Source: Arthrobacter sp. 9AX (GTDB lineage Bacteria > Actinomycetota > Actinomycetes > Actinomycetales > Micrococcaceae). Taken from it: a stretch of DNA of 64,000 bases. The translations under genes were made by a program, and so were the position numbers. The DNA lies in the NCBI RefSeq assembly GCF_902506095.1, contig NZ_LR733293.1:3656264-3720263 (forward strand), given 5' to 3'. Shown here in pieces: positions 57,935-64,000 of this stretch. Numbering within the stretch: the stretch's first letter is position 1; each line of letters begins with the position of its first letter. The notes under the pieces were generated by a model. It saw only the letters and a program-made list of their open reading frames with translations, ran no database searches and had not been told where the DNA came from.

Positions 57935-58969
57935 ATGGTCAGGAGATCGGCAACCGGCAGGATCGGCATCGCGGATGTTGCGGTCAAGGCAGGAGTTTCC
58001 CACGCCACGGTGTCCCGGGTCATGAACGGCAATTTCACCGTGGACCCGGACATTGCCGCGCGCGTCCGCGCGGCCGCCGTGGAACTGAAATACCAGCCCA
58101 ACCCGGTGGGCCGCAGCTTGGCCCTGGGCAAGACCGACACCATCGGGATCGTGGTTCCGGACCTGGCAAACCCTACCTTCCAGGCAATCCTGCGGGGCCT
58201 GAGCCGGGCCGCGGCCCAGGATGGCTATCGCGTCCTGATCGCCGATTCCTTCGAGGTGTCCAGTGAGGAAACCATCCTTGCCGGCGAGGCCCGCAGGCGC
58301 TGCGACGGCCTGGTGTTGTGTGCCCCCCGCATGACCGACGCCGAGCTCGAGGAAATCGCACCGTCGCTGCGCCCGCTGGTTCTGATCAACCGGACCACCG
58401 CGGCAGCGGACATTCCCAGCCTGGTGGTGGACTACGGCCAGGGAGTGCAGGACCTCGCCGAACACCTGGTGGAACTGGGCCATACGCGCCTGGCCTTCCT
58501 GGCCGGCCCGCCCCGCAGCGCTTCCAACGGCATGCGGCTCAAGGGCCTGGAAGCGTTCAAGGCAGCGCATCCGCAGGTGGACGTCCGGATGCTTGAGGGC
58601 GGTTCGGACTTCGATACGGGGCATGAAGCCGTTGACGCAGTACTCCAAAGCGGCGCCACCGGCATTCTTGCCTTCAACGACCTCGTGGCCATGGGCCTGA
58701 TGAGCGGGCTGCACGAGCGCGGGCTCGACGTACCCGGCGACATCTCCGTCACGGGCTTCGACGACATCCCGTTCGCCAAGTACACCACCCCCGCCCTCAC
58801 CACGGCCGCTGTCCCCATCACCGAACTGGGCGAGCAGGCCTGGCACCAGCTCCGCGCGCTGATCCGCAAGGAGGACAACGACGCTCCGGGGAGCCGGTAC
58901 CAGCCGCGCCTCCAGGTCCGGGCCAGCAGCGGGCCGGCCAAGGCCGCGCGGTCCACGGTGCACGGCTGA
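57935..58969 (+). CDS. LacI-family transcriptional regulator
   Basis: A 344-residue repressor. The HTH is IGIADVAVKAGVSHATVSRV (~11-30) with hinge NPVGRSLALGKT, followed by the sensor domain (IGIVVPDLANPTFQAIL; LAFNDLVAMGL; VTGFDDIPFAKYTTP). I start it at MVRRS (57935) behind AAGGAAGGGAC; an upstream in-frame start at 57833 adds unrelated residues. Four GAAANCGNTTTC-type sites lie in its divergent promoter, and the same motif occurs in front of importers two and three, the esterase operon and the symporter, so it may be the main regulator of the block. Confidence 0.9.
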   Translation: MVRRSATGRIGIADVAVKAGVSHATVSRVMNGNFTVDPDIAARVRAAAVELKYQPNPVGRSLALGKTDTIGIVVPDLANPTFQAILRGLSRAAAQDGYRVLIADSFEVSSEETILAGEARRRCDGLVLCAPRMTDAELEEIAPSLRPLVLINRTTAAADIPSLVVDYGQGVQDLAEHLVELGHTRLAFLAGPPRSASNGMRLKGLEAFKAAHPQVDVRMLEGGSDFDTGHEAVDAVLQSGATGILAFNDLVAMGLMSGLHERGLDVPGDISVTGFDDIPFAKYTTPALTTAAVPITELGEQAWHQLRALIRKEDNDAPGSRYQPRLQVRASSGPAKAARSTVHG

Positions 58970-58984
58970 CCCCTCCCCACATGT

Positions 58985-59045
58985 AGTTTTTGTCCAGCTA
59001 TGCAGGCCTCAAGGGCATCTAAGCCTGCATAGCTGGACAAAAACT
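58985..59045. terminator. Bidirectional terminator, perfect 23-bp stem
   Basis: Arms 58985-59007 and 59023-59045 are exact reverse complements (outer part AGTTTTTGTCCAGC, inner part TATGCAGGC) around 15 bases. U-runs occur on both strands, between the converging LacI and LldR genes. Confidence 0.85.
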
Positions 59046-59063
59046 CCAGCTTCGCCGGCCCGG

Positions 59064-59759
59064 TCAGGTACCTCCGGAAGCCAGCCCCGCCTCTTTGTAG
59101 TAGCCCTCGATATGGTCGGCAACCAGTCTGGCCGCCCGGTCGCCGTCGTGATCCTGCACGGCGGCCAGGATGCCGTGATGCTCCACCCGCAGCCGCGCCG
59201 CGGTGGCGTCCCAGTCCGGCAGGTTGCCGGTGAGCCGGGACGCGTAACCGGTGATGGATTCGCGCAGGGATCCCATCATGGCGCTGACCACGGCGTTGCC
59301 GGCGGCATCGGCCAGGGCCAGGTGGAACCGGACATCCAAGGCCAGGAACTCATCCACGCTTACTGCTTCGGCATCCATCTCACCCAGGAGCCGCGTGGCG
59401 ACGGCCAGCTGCGGGGAACCGGGTTTGGCATGGGACACCGCCCACGATTCCAGCAGCACACGGGTCTCCACGATGTCCTCCACAGGTAGGTGCTGCGTGG
59501 CAACGTGCAGCCTCAGGGCCGAGCCCAGTGCCGCCGTCGGATCCGAAATGACCACAGTGCCCGCTTCAGGGCCGGAACCCACCCCGGCCCGCACCACGCC
59601 CATAGCCTCCAGGATCCTGATGGCCTCGCGGACGGACGTGCGCGACACTTTCAGTTGCTCCGCAAGGGAACGTTCCGCGGGAATCCGGCCGCCCACTGCC
59701 AGCCGTCCCTCGGAGAGCTCGGTCTCGATCCAGGCGAGGACAAGTTGGTGGGTCTTCAT
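59064..59759 (-). CDS. lldR: FadR/GntR-family regulator, LldR type
   Basis: A 231-residue repressor. The winged HTH includes GRIPAERSLAEQLKVSRTSV (~23-45) and the FCD ligand domain (~85-220) has metal-binding residues in DVRFHLALADAAGN and VEHHGILAAVQDHD. It is divergent from the lactate dehydrogenase gene, with two TGTGGT-N3-ACCACA operators between, so it almost certainly represses lldD in the absence of L-lactate. Close relatives sense lactate or other hydroxy acids. Confidence 0.9.
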   Translation of the reverse strand: MKTHQLVLAWIETELSEGRLAVGGRIPAERSLAEQLKVSRTSVREAIRILEAMGVVRAGVGSGPEAGTVVISDPTAALGSALRLHVATQHLPVEDIVETRVLLESWAVSHAKPGSPQLAVATRLLGEMDAEAVSVDEFLALDVRFHLALADAAGNAVVSAMMGSLRESITGYASRLTGNLPDWDATAARLRVEHHGILAAVQDHDGDRAARLVADHIEGYYKEAGLASGGT

Positions 59760-59775
59760 GGGGCAATACTAGTTG

Positions 59776-59816
59776 ATGTGGTTGGACCACATACCTTAGA
59801 GTGTGGTTAGACCACA
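59776..59816. promoter_or_regulatory. Two GntR/LldR operators
   Basis: ATGTGGT-TGG-ACCACAT (59776-59792) and TGTGGT-TAG-ACCACA (59802-59816), centres 25 bases apart, match the TGGTN3ACCA pattern of FadR-type LldR sites. The first is 17 bases before lldR, the second 48 before lldD. Confidence 0.85.
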
Positions 59817-59863
59817 GGGGATCCGTACGAAAGGATCCTGTCGCCGGACCAACGGAGGACCCC

Positions 59864-61204
59864 ATGACACACACCATCCAGCCCAACAACCCCGAAGCCA
59901 CGCCTGCGCCGGACGCCACGGACATCCCGGCTGTGTCCGCCCCCGCGAGTTCTCCGGCCACCGCATCCCCCGTCCCGGCAGCCTTGAAGCGCCGCATCCC
60001 CAAGTACTCGGACCTCGCGCCGCTGATGCAGTTCAAGAAGCCGGAGTTCAGCAAGGAAGCCAGGCTCAAGCGGGCCAGCACCATCTGGGAACTGCGCGAC
60101 ATCGCCAAGCGCCGCACCCCGCAGGCACCATTTGACTACACGGACGGCGCCGCGGAAGAGGAGATCACGCTCCGCCGCGCCCGCCAGGCCTTCCTGGACA
60201 TCGAGTTCCGGCCCGGCATCCTGCGGAACGTCTCCGCCATCGACCTGAGCACCGAAATCCTGGGCAAGTCCTCCCGCCTCCCGGTCGGCATCGCACCCAC
60301 AGGCTTTACCCGCATGATGCAGTCCGAGGGCGAATACGCAGGGTCCCAGGCAGCCCAGGCTGCGGGCATCCCCTACACCCTCTCCACCATGGGCACCGCC
60401 TCCATCGAAGACGTGGCCGCCGCCGCGCCCCACGGCCGCAACTGGTTCCAGCTGTACCTGTGGACGGACCGCGACCGCTCCCTGGAACTGATTGAGCGCG
60501 CGGCCAAGGCAGGCAACGACACCCTCATGGTCACTGTGGACACGGCCGTGGCCGGCGCCCGCCTCCGCGACGTCCGCAACGGCATGACCATCCCGCCGGC
60601 GCTGACCCTCAAAACCGTGCTGGACGCGTCCTACCGCCCCGCCTGGTGGTTCAACTTCCTCACCCACGAGCCGCTCACGTTCGCCTCGCTCTCCCGCTAC
60701 ACCGGCACCGTGGCGGACCTGATCAACTCCATGTTCGATCCCACCCTCACTTTTGAGGACCTGGACTGGTTGCGCGAAACCTGGAAAGGCAAGCTGGTGG
60801 TCAAGGGCATCCAGACTGTCGAGGACGCCCGGCGCGTGGTGGACCACGGCGCGGACGGCGTGATCCTCTCCAACCACGGCGGCCGCCAGCTGGACCGCGC
60901 TCCCATCCCGTTCCACCTGCTCCCCGAGGTTAAGCAGGCGTTCACCGCGGACAATACCAAGGCCGCGATCATGCTCGATACCGGCATCATGAGCGGCGCG
61001 GACATCGTGGCTGCCCTGGCACTCGGCGCAGACTTCACGCTGATCGGCCGCGCCTACCTGTACGGACTGATGGCCGGCGGCCGCGCCGGAGTGGACCGCA
61101 CCCTGCAGATCCTCGAAAAGGACATGGCGCGCACTATGGCACTGCTCGGCGTAAGCAGGATCTCCGAGCTCACCCCGGACCACGTGCGCCTGCTCAACAA
61201 GTAG
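59864..61204 (+). CDS. lldD: Quinone-dependent L-lactate dehydrogenase (FMN)
   Basis: A 446-residue flavoenzyme of the alpha-hydroxyacid oxidase family, oxidising L-lactate to pyruvate at the membrane. A Pro/Ala-rich extension (~1-45) precedes the FMN barrel: FDYTDGAAEEEIT (~88), PVGIAPTGFTRM (~143), FQLYLWTDRD (~200), the catalytic SNHGGRQLD (~343) and LDTGIMSGADI (~372). Start at 59864 has GGAGGACCCC directly upstream. It could consume lactate released by the bifunctional RhaD of this window. Confidence 0.9.
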   Translation: MTHTIQPNNPEATPAPDATDIPAVSAPASSPATASPVPAALKRRIPKYSDLAPLMQFKKPEFSKEARLKRASTIWELRDIAKRRTPQAPFDYTDGAAEEEITLRRARQAFLDIEFRPGILRNVSAIDLSTEILGKSSRLPVGIAPTGFTRMMQSEGEYAGSQAAQAAGIPYTLSTMGTASIEDVAAAAPHGRNWFQLYLWTDRDRSLELIERAAKAGNDTLMVTVDTAVAGARLRDVRNGMTIPPALTLKTVLDASYRPAWWFNFLTHEPLTFASLSRYTGTVADLINSMFDPTLTFEDLDWLRETWKGKLVVKGIQTVEDARRVVDHGADGVILSNHGGRQLDRAPIPFHLLPEVKQAFTADNTKAAIMLDTGIMSGADIVAALALGADFTLIGRAYLYGLMAGGRAGVDRTLQILEKDMARTMALLGVSRISELTPDHVRLLNK

Positions 61205-61218
61205 GTGCCCCGGGTCCG

Positions 61219-61258
61219 TGGTTGAGCCTGCCGAAATCCATGTCTCGACAGGCTCAAC
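61219..61258. terminator. Bidirectional hairpin GGTTGAGCCTG / CAGGCTCAACC
   Basis: 11-bp arms (61219-61229, 61248-61258), with further pairing inward through CGA, lie between converging lldD and the ArsR gene. Hairpins with this GAGCCTGTCGA core recur in Arthrobacter genomes. Confidence 0.75.
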
Positions 61259-61279
61259 CGCCGGAATGTTACGAGGGCA

Positions 61280-61897
61280 TTATTTCTTGCGGCCGAACTT
61301 GGGCAGGTTGGGCAGGTTCGCAAGGAGGTCGGCTGCCTTGGTGGCCGCCCGGCCCACGGTCCGGCCGATCTGCTGGGGCACGCTGTCGTCGCTGAGCGGC
61401 GCGGCTGTTCCGCCGGGGATGACGACGGCGGGACTCAGATCCGCGCCCTCCCGCACCAGGACGCCGGCAGCCACTGCGTCCGCTGCCACGGCTTCGGCCG
61501 CCGTGTGTTCCTTCGTCGACCCTGCCCGCGGCGGCGCTTCCGCCGCTGCGGCCGCGGCTGACGGAGCGGACGGCTCTTCCCTGGTTCGGGCCCCGGGGGC
61601 CCCTGCAGCCGGTGACCTGGTCGCAGCAGCTGCCGGGCCGACGTCGAACGTCTCCAGCCAGCTGGCAATCCCCGCCAGCGGCTCGCGGTTCAGCGCGTAG
61701 TAACGCTTCTGGCCCTGCGCCCGCATGCTGACCAGCTGCGCCTCCCGCAAAACTTTCAGGTGCTTGGAAATGGTGGGCTGGCTGGCCGCCAGTTCCTCCA
61801 CGAGCTCCCCCACGGCCTTGTCCCCGGAACGCAGGGACGTCAGGATGTCCCGCCGGGTCGATTCCGCTATGACGGCAAATACGTCGTCTGTCACCAT
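61280..61897 (-). CDS. ArsR-type winged-helix regulator with long Ala/Pro-rich tail
   Basis: A 205-residue protein. Residues ~1-80 are a complete ArsR winged helix (STRRDILTSLRSGDKAVGEL; SQPTISKHLKVLREAQLV; GQKRYYALNREPL). No metal-binding cysteines are present. Residues ~90-185 are low-complexity Ala/Pro/Glu and the last ~20 are hydrophobic and basic (ADLLANLPNLPKFGRKK). The start at MVTDDVF follows GGGAGGC. Such tails occur in Micrococcaceae but have no known role. Targets are unknown. Confidence 0.82.
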   Translation of the reverse strand: MVTDDVFAVIAESTRRDILTSLRSGDKAVGELVEELAASQPTISKHLKVLREAQLVSMRAQGQKRYYALNREPLAGIASWLETFDVGPAAAATRSPAAGAPGARTREEPSAPSAAAAAAEAPPRAGSTKEHTAAEAVAADAVAAGVLVREGADLSPAVVIPGGTAAPLSDDSVPQQIGRTVGRAATKAADLLANLPNLPKFGRKK

Positions 61898-61975
61898 GCC
61901 TCCCACCCTAGCGACATATACGCCGAAAGGCATCAACTATTTCGGCGGCTGACGCCTATGGGAAGAGTGCCGGTT

Positions 61976-63190
61976 TCAGTCGAACCACGGGTCGAGTCCG
62001 TGCAGCGGAAAGACGGCCTTCCGGGTGGCCATCACGGTGCGGTCCACGGCGTCGTTGGGATCGAATCCCACTTCCCAGGACCGCCACCAGAGCTCCACGT
62101 CGTCGCCCATCAGCTCCGGGGCCGCGGCACCGAACTTCTCCTCAACGTAGGTGCGCCAATCAGCCGGGACCGCGGTCCGCAGCGGCACGGGGCGGCCCGC
62201 AGCGATGGCAATCAGGTGGCTCCACGAGCGCGGAACCACCTGCAGCACGTTGTATCCGCCGCCGCCGGTGGCAATCCAGCGGTTGCCGCAATAGCGGGCG
62301 GCAAGATTCCCGACGGCGGTGGCGGCCTCCCGCTGGCCGTCCACACTGAGGTTGAGGTGCGTGAGCGGATCCGTCCGGTGTGAGTCGCAGCCGTGCTGGC
62401 TGACGATCACCTCGGGCTGGAATGCTGCCACGAGCTGCGGCACCACCGCGTGGAACGCCCGGAGCCAGCCGGCGTCGCCTGTTCCCGAGGGCAGGGCGAT
62501 GTTGACGGCCGTCCCCTCAGCCGCGGGACCCCCGATCTCGTTGGCGAAACCGGTACCGGGAAACAGGGTGAGGCCGCTTTCGTGCAGGGAAACGGTGAGC
62601 ACCCGCGGGTCGTCCCAGAAGATGCTCTCCGTCCCGTCCCCGTGGTGGGCATCAACGTCGAGGTAGGCAACCTTGCCGACCCCGCCGTCGAGCAGTTTCT
62701 GCACGGCAAGGGCCGCGTCGTTGTAGATGCAGAAGCCGCTGGCCCGGTCGCGGGAGGCGTGGTGCATGCCGCCGCCGAAGTTGACCGCGTGCAGTGCCGA
62801 GCCGTCCAGGATTTTGGCCGCGGACAGCAGGGAGCCGCCGGCCAGCCGGGCTGCCGCCTCATGCATCCCGGCAAACGCGGGATCGTCCTCGGTGCCCAGG
62901 CCGCGGGATTCGTCGGTGGCGTGGGGATCTTCACTGACCCTGCGGACCGCCGCCACGAACCCGGCCGAGTGCACGGACTCGAGCTCGGCGTCGGTGGCGA
63001 CGTAAGGAGCCTCCACGGCGACATGGTCAAGGTCGAAAAGTCCCAGGCTGCCGGCCAACCGGGCCGTGAGGTCCATTCGCTCAGGCGCCATGGGGTGGCC
63101 CGGGCCGAAATTGTAGGCGGTCATGTCAGGGTCCCACGCCACCACCGTTGGCGGCGCGGGCTGGCTGAGGCCGGGCAGATATGTCATCAA
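61976..63190 (-). CDS. acuC: Acetoin utilisation protein AcuC, class I/II histone-deacetylase fold
   Basis: A 404-residue zinc-dependent deacetylase. Active-site motifs are HHASRDRASGFCIYNDAAL (~150), DVDAHHGDG (~180, zinc Asp and His) and GGGGYN (~305), with a zinc Asp in QHGCDSHRTDPL. In Bacillus, AcuC deacetylates acetyl-CoA synthetase; here no acs gene is adjacent, so the client is open. It is divergent from the potassium transporter gene with about 100 bases between. Confidence 0.92.
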   Translation of the reverse strand: MMTYLPGLSQPAPPTVVAWDPDMTAYNFGPGHPMAPERMDLTARLAGSLGLFDLDHVAVEAPYVATDAELESVHSAGFVAAVRRVSEDPHATDESRGLGTEDDPAFAGMHEAAARLAGGSLLSAAKILDGSALHAVNFGGGMHHASRDRASGFCIYNDAALAVQKLLDGGVGKVAYLDVDAHHGDGTESIFWDDPRVLTVSLHESGLTLFPGTGFANEIGGPAAEGTAVNIALPSGTGDAGWLRAFHAVVPQLVAAFQPEVIVSQHGCDSHRTDPLTHLNLSVDGQREAATAVGNLAARYCGNRWIATGGGGYNVLQVVPRSWSHLIAIAAGRPVPLRTAVPADWRTYVEEKFGAAAPELMGDDVELWWRSWEVGFDPNDAVDRTVMATRKAVFPLHGLDPWFD

Positions 63191-63291
63191 TCACAGGCTA
63201 CCGGAGCATGCGGCCCTTCCCGCCCGGCCATTACGCGGGCATAAGTGGTTTACTACTGAGGGAAGCAGATTCAACCGAGGAAAAGCCACAC

Positions 63292-64000
63292 ATGACGCAA
63301 AGCCAGTCGAGGCCCCGGAATCCGGCCAGCTGGTATCCCGCCGCGCAGGAGCGGGAGGGCCTCTGGATCTTCACCCGGCTGCGCGACTTCATCGACGACA
63401 TTGCCAACACCTCCCCCGCCCGGCTTGCGCTCAGCGCGTTCGCCGCCGTGTGCCTGGTGTTCACCTTCCTGCTCTCGCTGCCCATCTCTTCGGCCGCCGG
63501 CACGGCCACTCCCCTGCACCAGTCGATGTTCACCGCCGTGTCCGCCGTGTGCGTCACGGGCCTCACCGTGGTGTCGACGGCGGTCCACTGGTCCTTCTTC
63601 GGCCAGCTGGTGATCCTGATCGGCATTTTCATCGGCGGCCTCGGCACCCTTACCCTGGCGTCGTTGCTCGCGTTGATGGTGAGCAAGCGCCTTGGCGTCC
63701 GCGGCAAAATCATTGCCGCCGAATCCATGAACAACGCAGGCCGGCTCGGCGAAGTGGGTACGTTGCTGCGGATCGTCATCACCACCTCCGTGGTCATCGA
63801 AGGCATCCTCGCCCTGGCACTCATCCCCCGGTTCCTGGCCCTCGGGGAACCCTTCCTGCAGTCTGTCTGGCACGGTATCTTCTACTCCATCTCGTCCTTC
63901 AACAACGCCGGCTTCACGCCGCACTCGGACGGCATCGTCCCCTACGAGACCGACCTGTGGATCCTGGTCCCCCTGATGCTTGGCGTCTTTTTGGGCAGCC
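63292..64000 (+). CDS. TrkH/KtrB-family potassium transporter (partial, C-terminus off window)
   Basis: The first 236 residues of a membrane K+ uptake subunit, starting at ATG 63292 behind GAGGAAAAG. Helices begin near residue 43 (FAAVCLVFTFLLSLPISSAAG), and the first selectivity-filter loop is SAVCVTGLTVVS (~85), typical of the MPM repeats of TrkH/KtrB; a second lies in SISSFNNAGFTPHS (~205). A gene for the TrkA/KtrA regulatory subunit would be expected just beyond the edge. Confidence 0.92.
   Translation, partial: MTQSQSRPRNPASWYPAAQEREGLWIFTRLRDFIDDIANTSPARLALSAFAAVCLVFTFLLSLPISSAAGTATPLHQSMFTAVSAVCVTGLTVVSTAVHWSFFGQLVILIGIFIGGLGTLTLASLLALMVSKRLGVRGKIIAAESMNNAGRLGEVGTLLRIVITTSVVIEGILALALIPRFLALGEPFLQSVWHGIFYSISSFNNAGFTPHSDGIVPYETDLWILVPLMLGVFLGS

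Overview
The window is high-GC (roughly two thirds G+C), tightly packed actinobacterial DNA. It looks like a soil Micrococcaceae chromosome of the Arthrobacter/Pseudarthrobacter type. The evidence is the mycobacteria-like order of a cytochrome c maturation block, the pair of an excisionase-like HTH gene and a 32-residue bS22 gene, frequent GTG starts, 1-4 base stop/start overlaps, and a leaderless attenuation peptide. I see no rRNA, tRNA, CRISPR array or intact insertion sequence. The genus is an inference.

Positions 1-14,000 are mostly housekeeping. They hold an Hsp70-like membrane protein cut by the left edge, and a System II cytochrome c operon (histidine phosphatase, thioredoxin-like lipoprotein, CcdA, ResB, CcsB). 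A YceI protein, two small membrane proteins, Rex, a glutaredoxin, a HAD phosphatase, bS22, an HTH protein and DAHP synthase follow. DAHP synthase is preceded by a 19-residue leader peptide carrying Trp-Tyr-Ala-Tyr-Phe and by mutually exclusive-looking hairpins, a candidate attenuator.

Positions 14,000-59,000 form a large accessory block for plant cell-wall sugars. (i) An L-rhamnose operon rhaM-rhaI-rhaD-rhaB lies opposite a LacI regulator, followed by an acetylesterase and a sugar symporter. (ii) A rhamnogalacturonan-type module resembles parts of the Bacillus yes/ytc loci: YesL, an LplABC-type importer, a GDSL acetylesterase and a YesU-like DUF1961 protein. A Gfo/Idh oxidoreductase and a GH78 alpha-L-rhamnosidase stand opposite. 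(iii) A second importer with a YesL protein, an MFS exporter and a truncated binding-protein pseudogene lies opposite a GH42 beta-galactosidase. (iv) A third importer faces an unusual operon of an alpha/beta hydrolase, a Gfo/Idh-DUF6807 fusion and an M24-fold protein that has lost most metal ligands. (v) An operon opposite a second LacI regulator encodes a Gfo/Idh enzyme, an SDR (candidate uronate dehydrogenase), an enolase-superfamily protein, KdgD and a semialdehyde dehydrogenase. This fits oxidative hexuronate breakdown to 2-oxoglutarate. The hydrolases lack signal peptides and no importer ATPase is present. I infer that oligosaccharides are imported and then dismantled in the cytoplasm, energised by a shared ATPase encoded elsewhere.

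Two recurring palindromes tie the block together: one close to GGAAANCGNTTTCC in at least six promoter regions, and one close to TGAATCGTTWCA at three. They suggest two overlapping LacI-type regulons.

Positions 59,000-64,000 hold an LldR-type regulator and L-lactate dehydrogenase with two clear operators between them, an ArsR-type regulator with a long Ala/Pro-rich tail, AcuC, and the start of a TrkH-type potassium transporter cut by the right edge. Lactate dehydrogenase would complete rhamnose use, because the bifunctional RhaD makes L-lactate.
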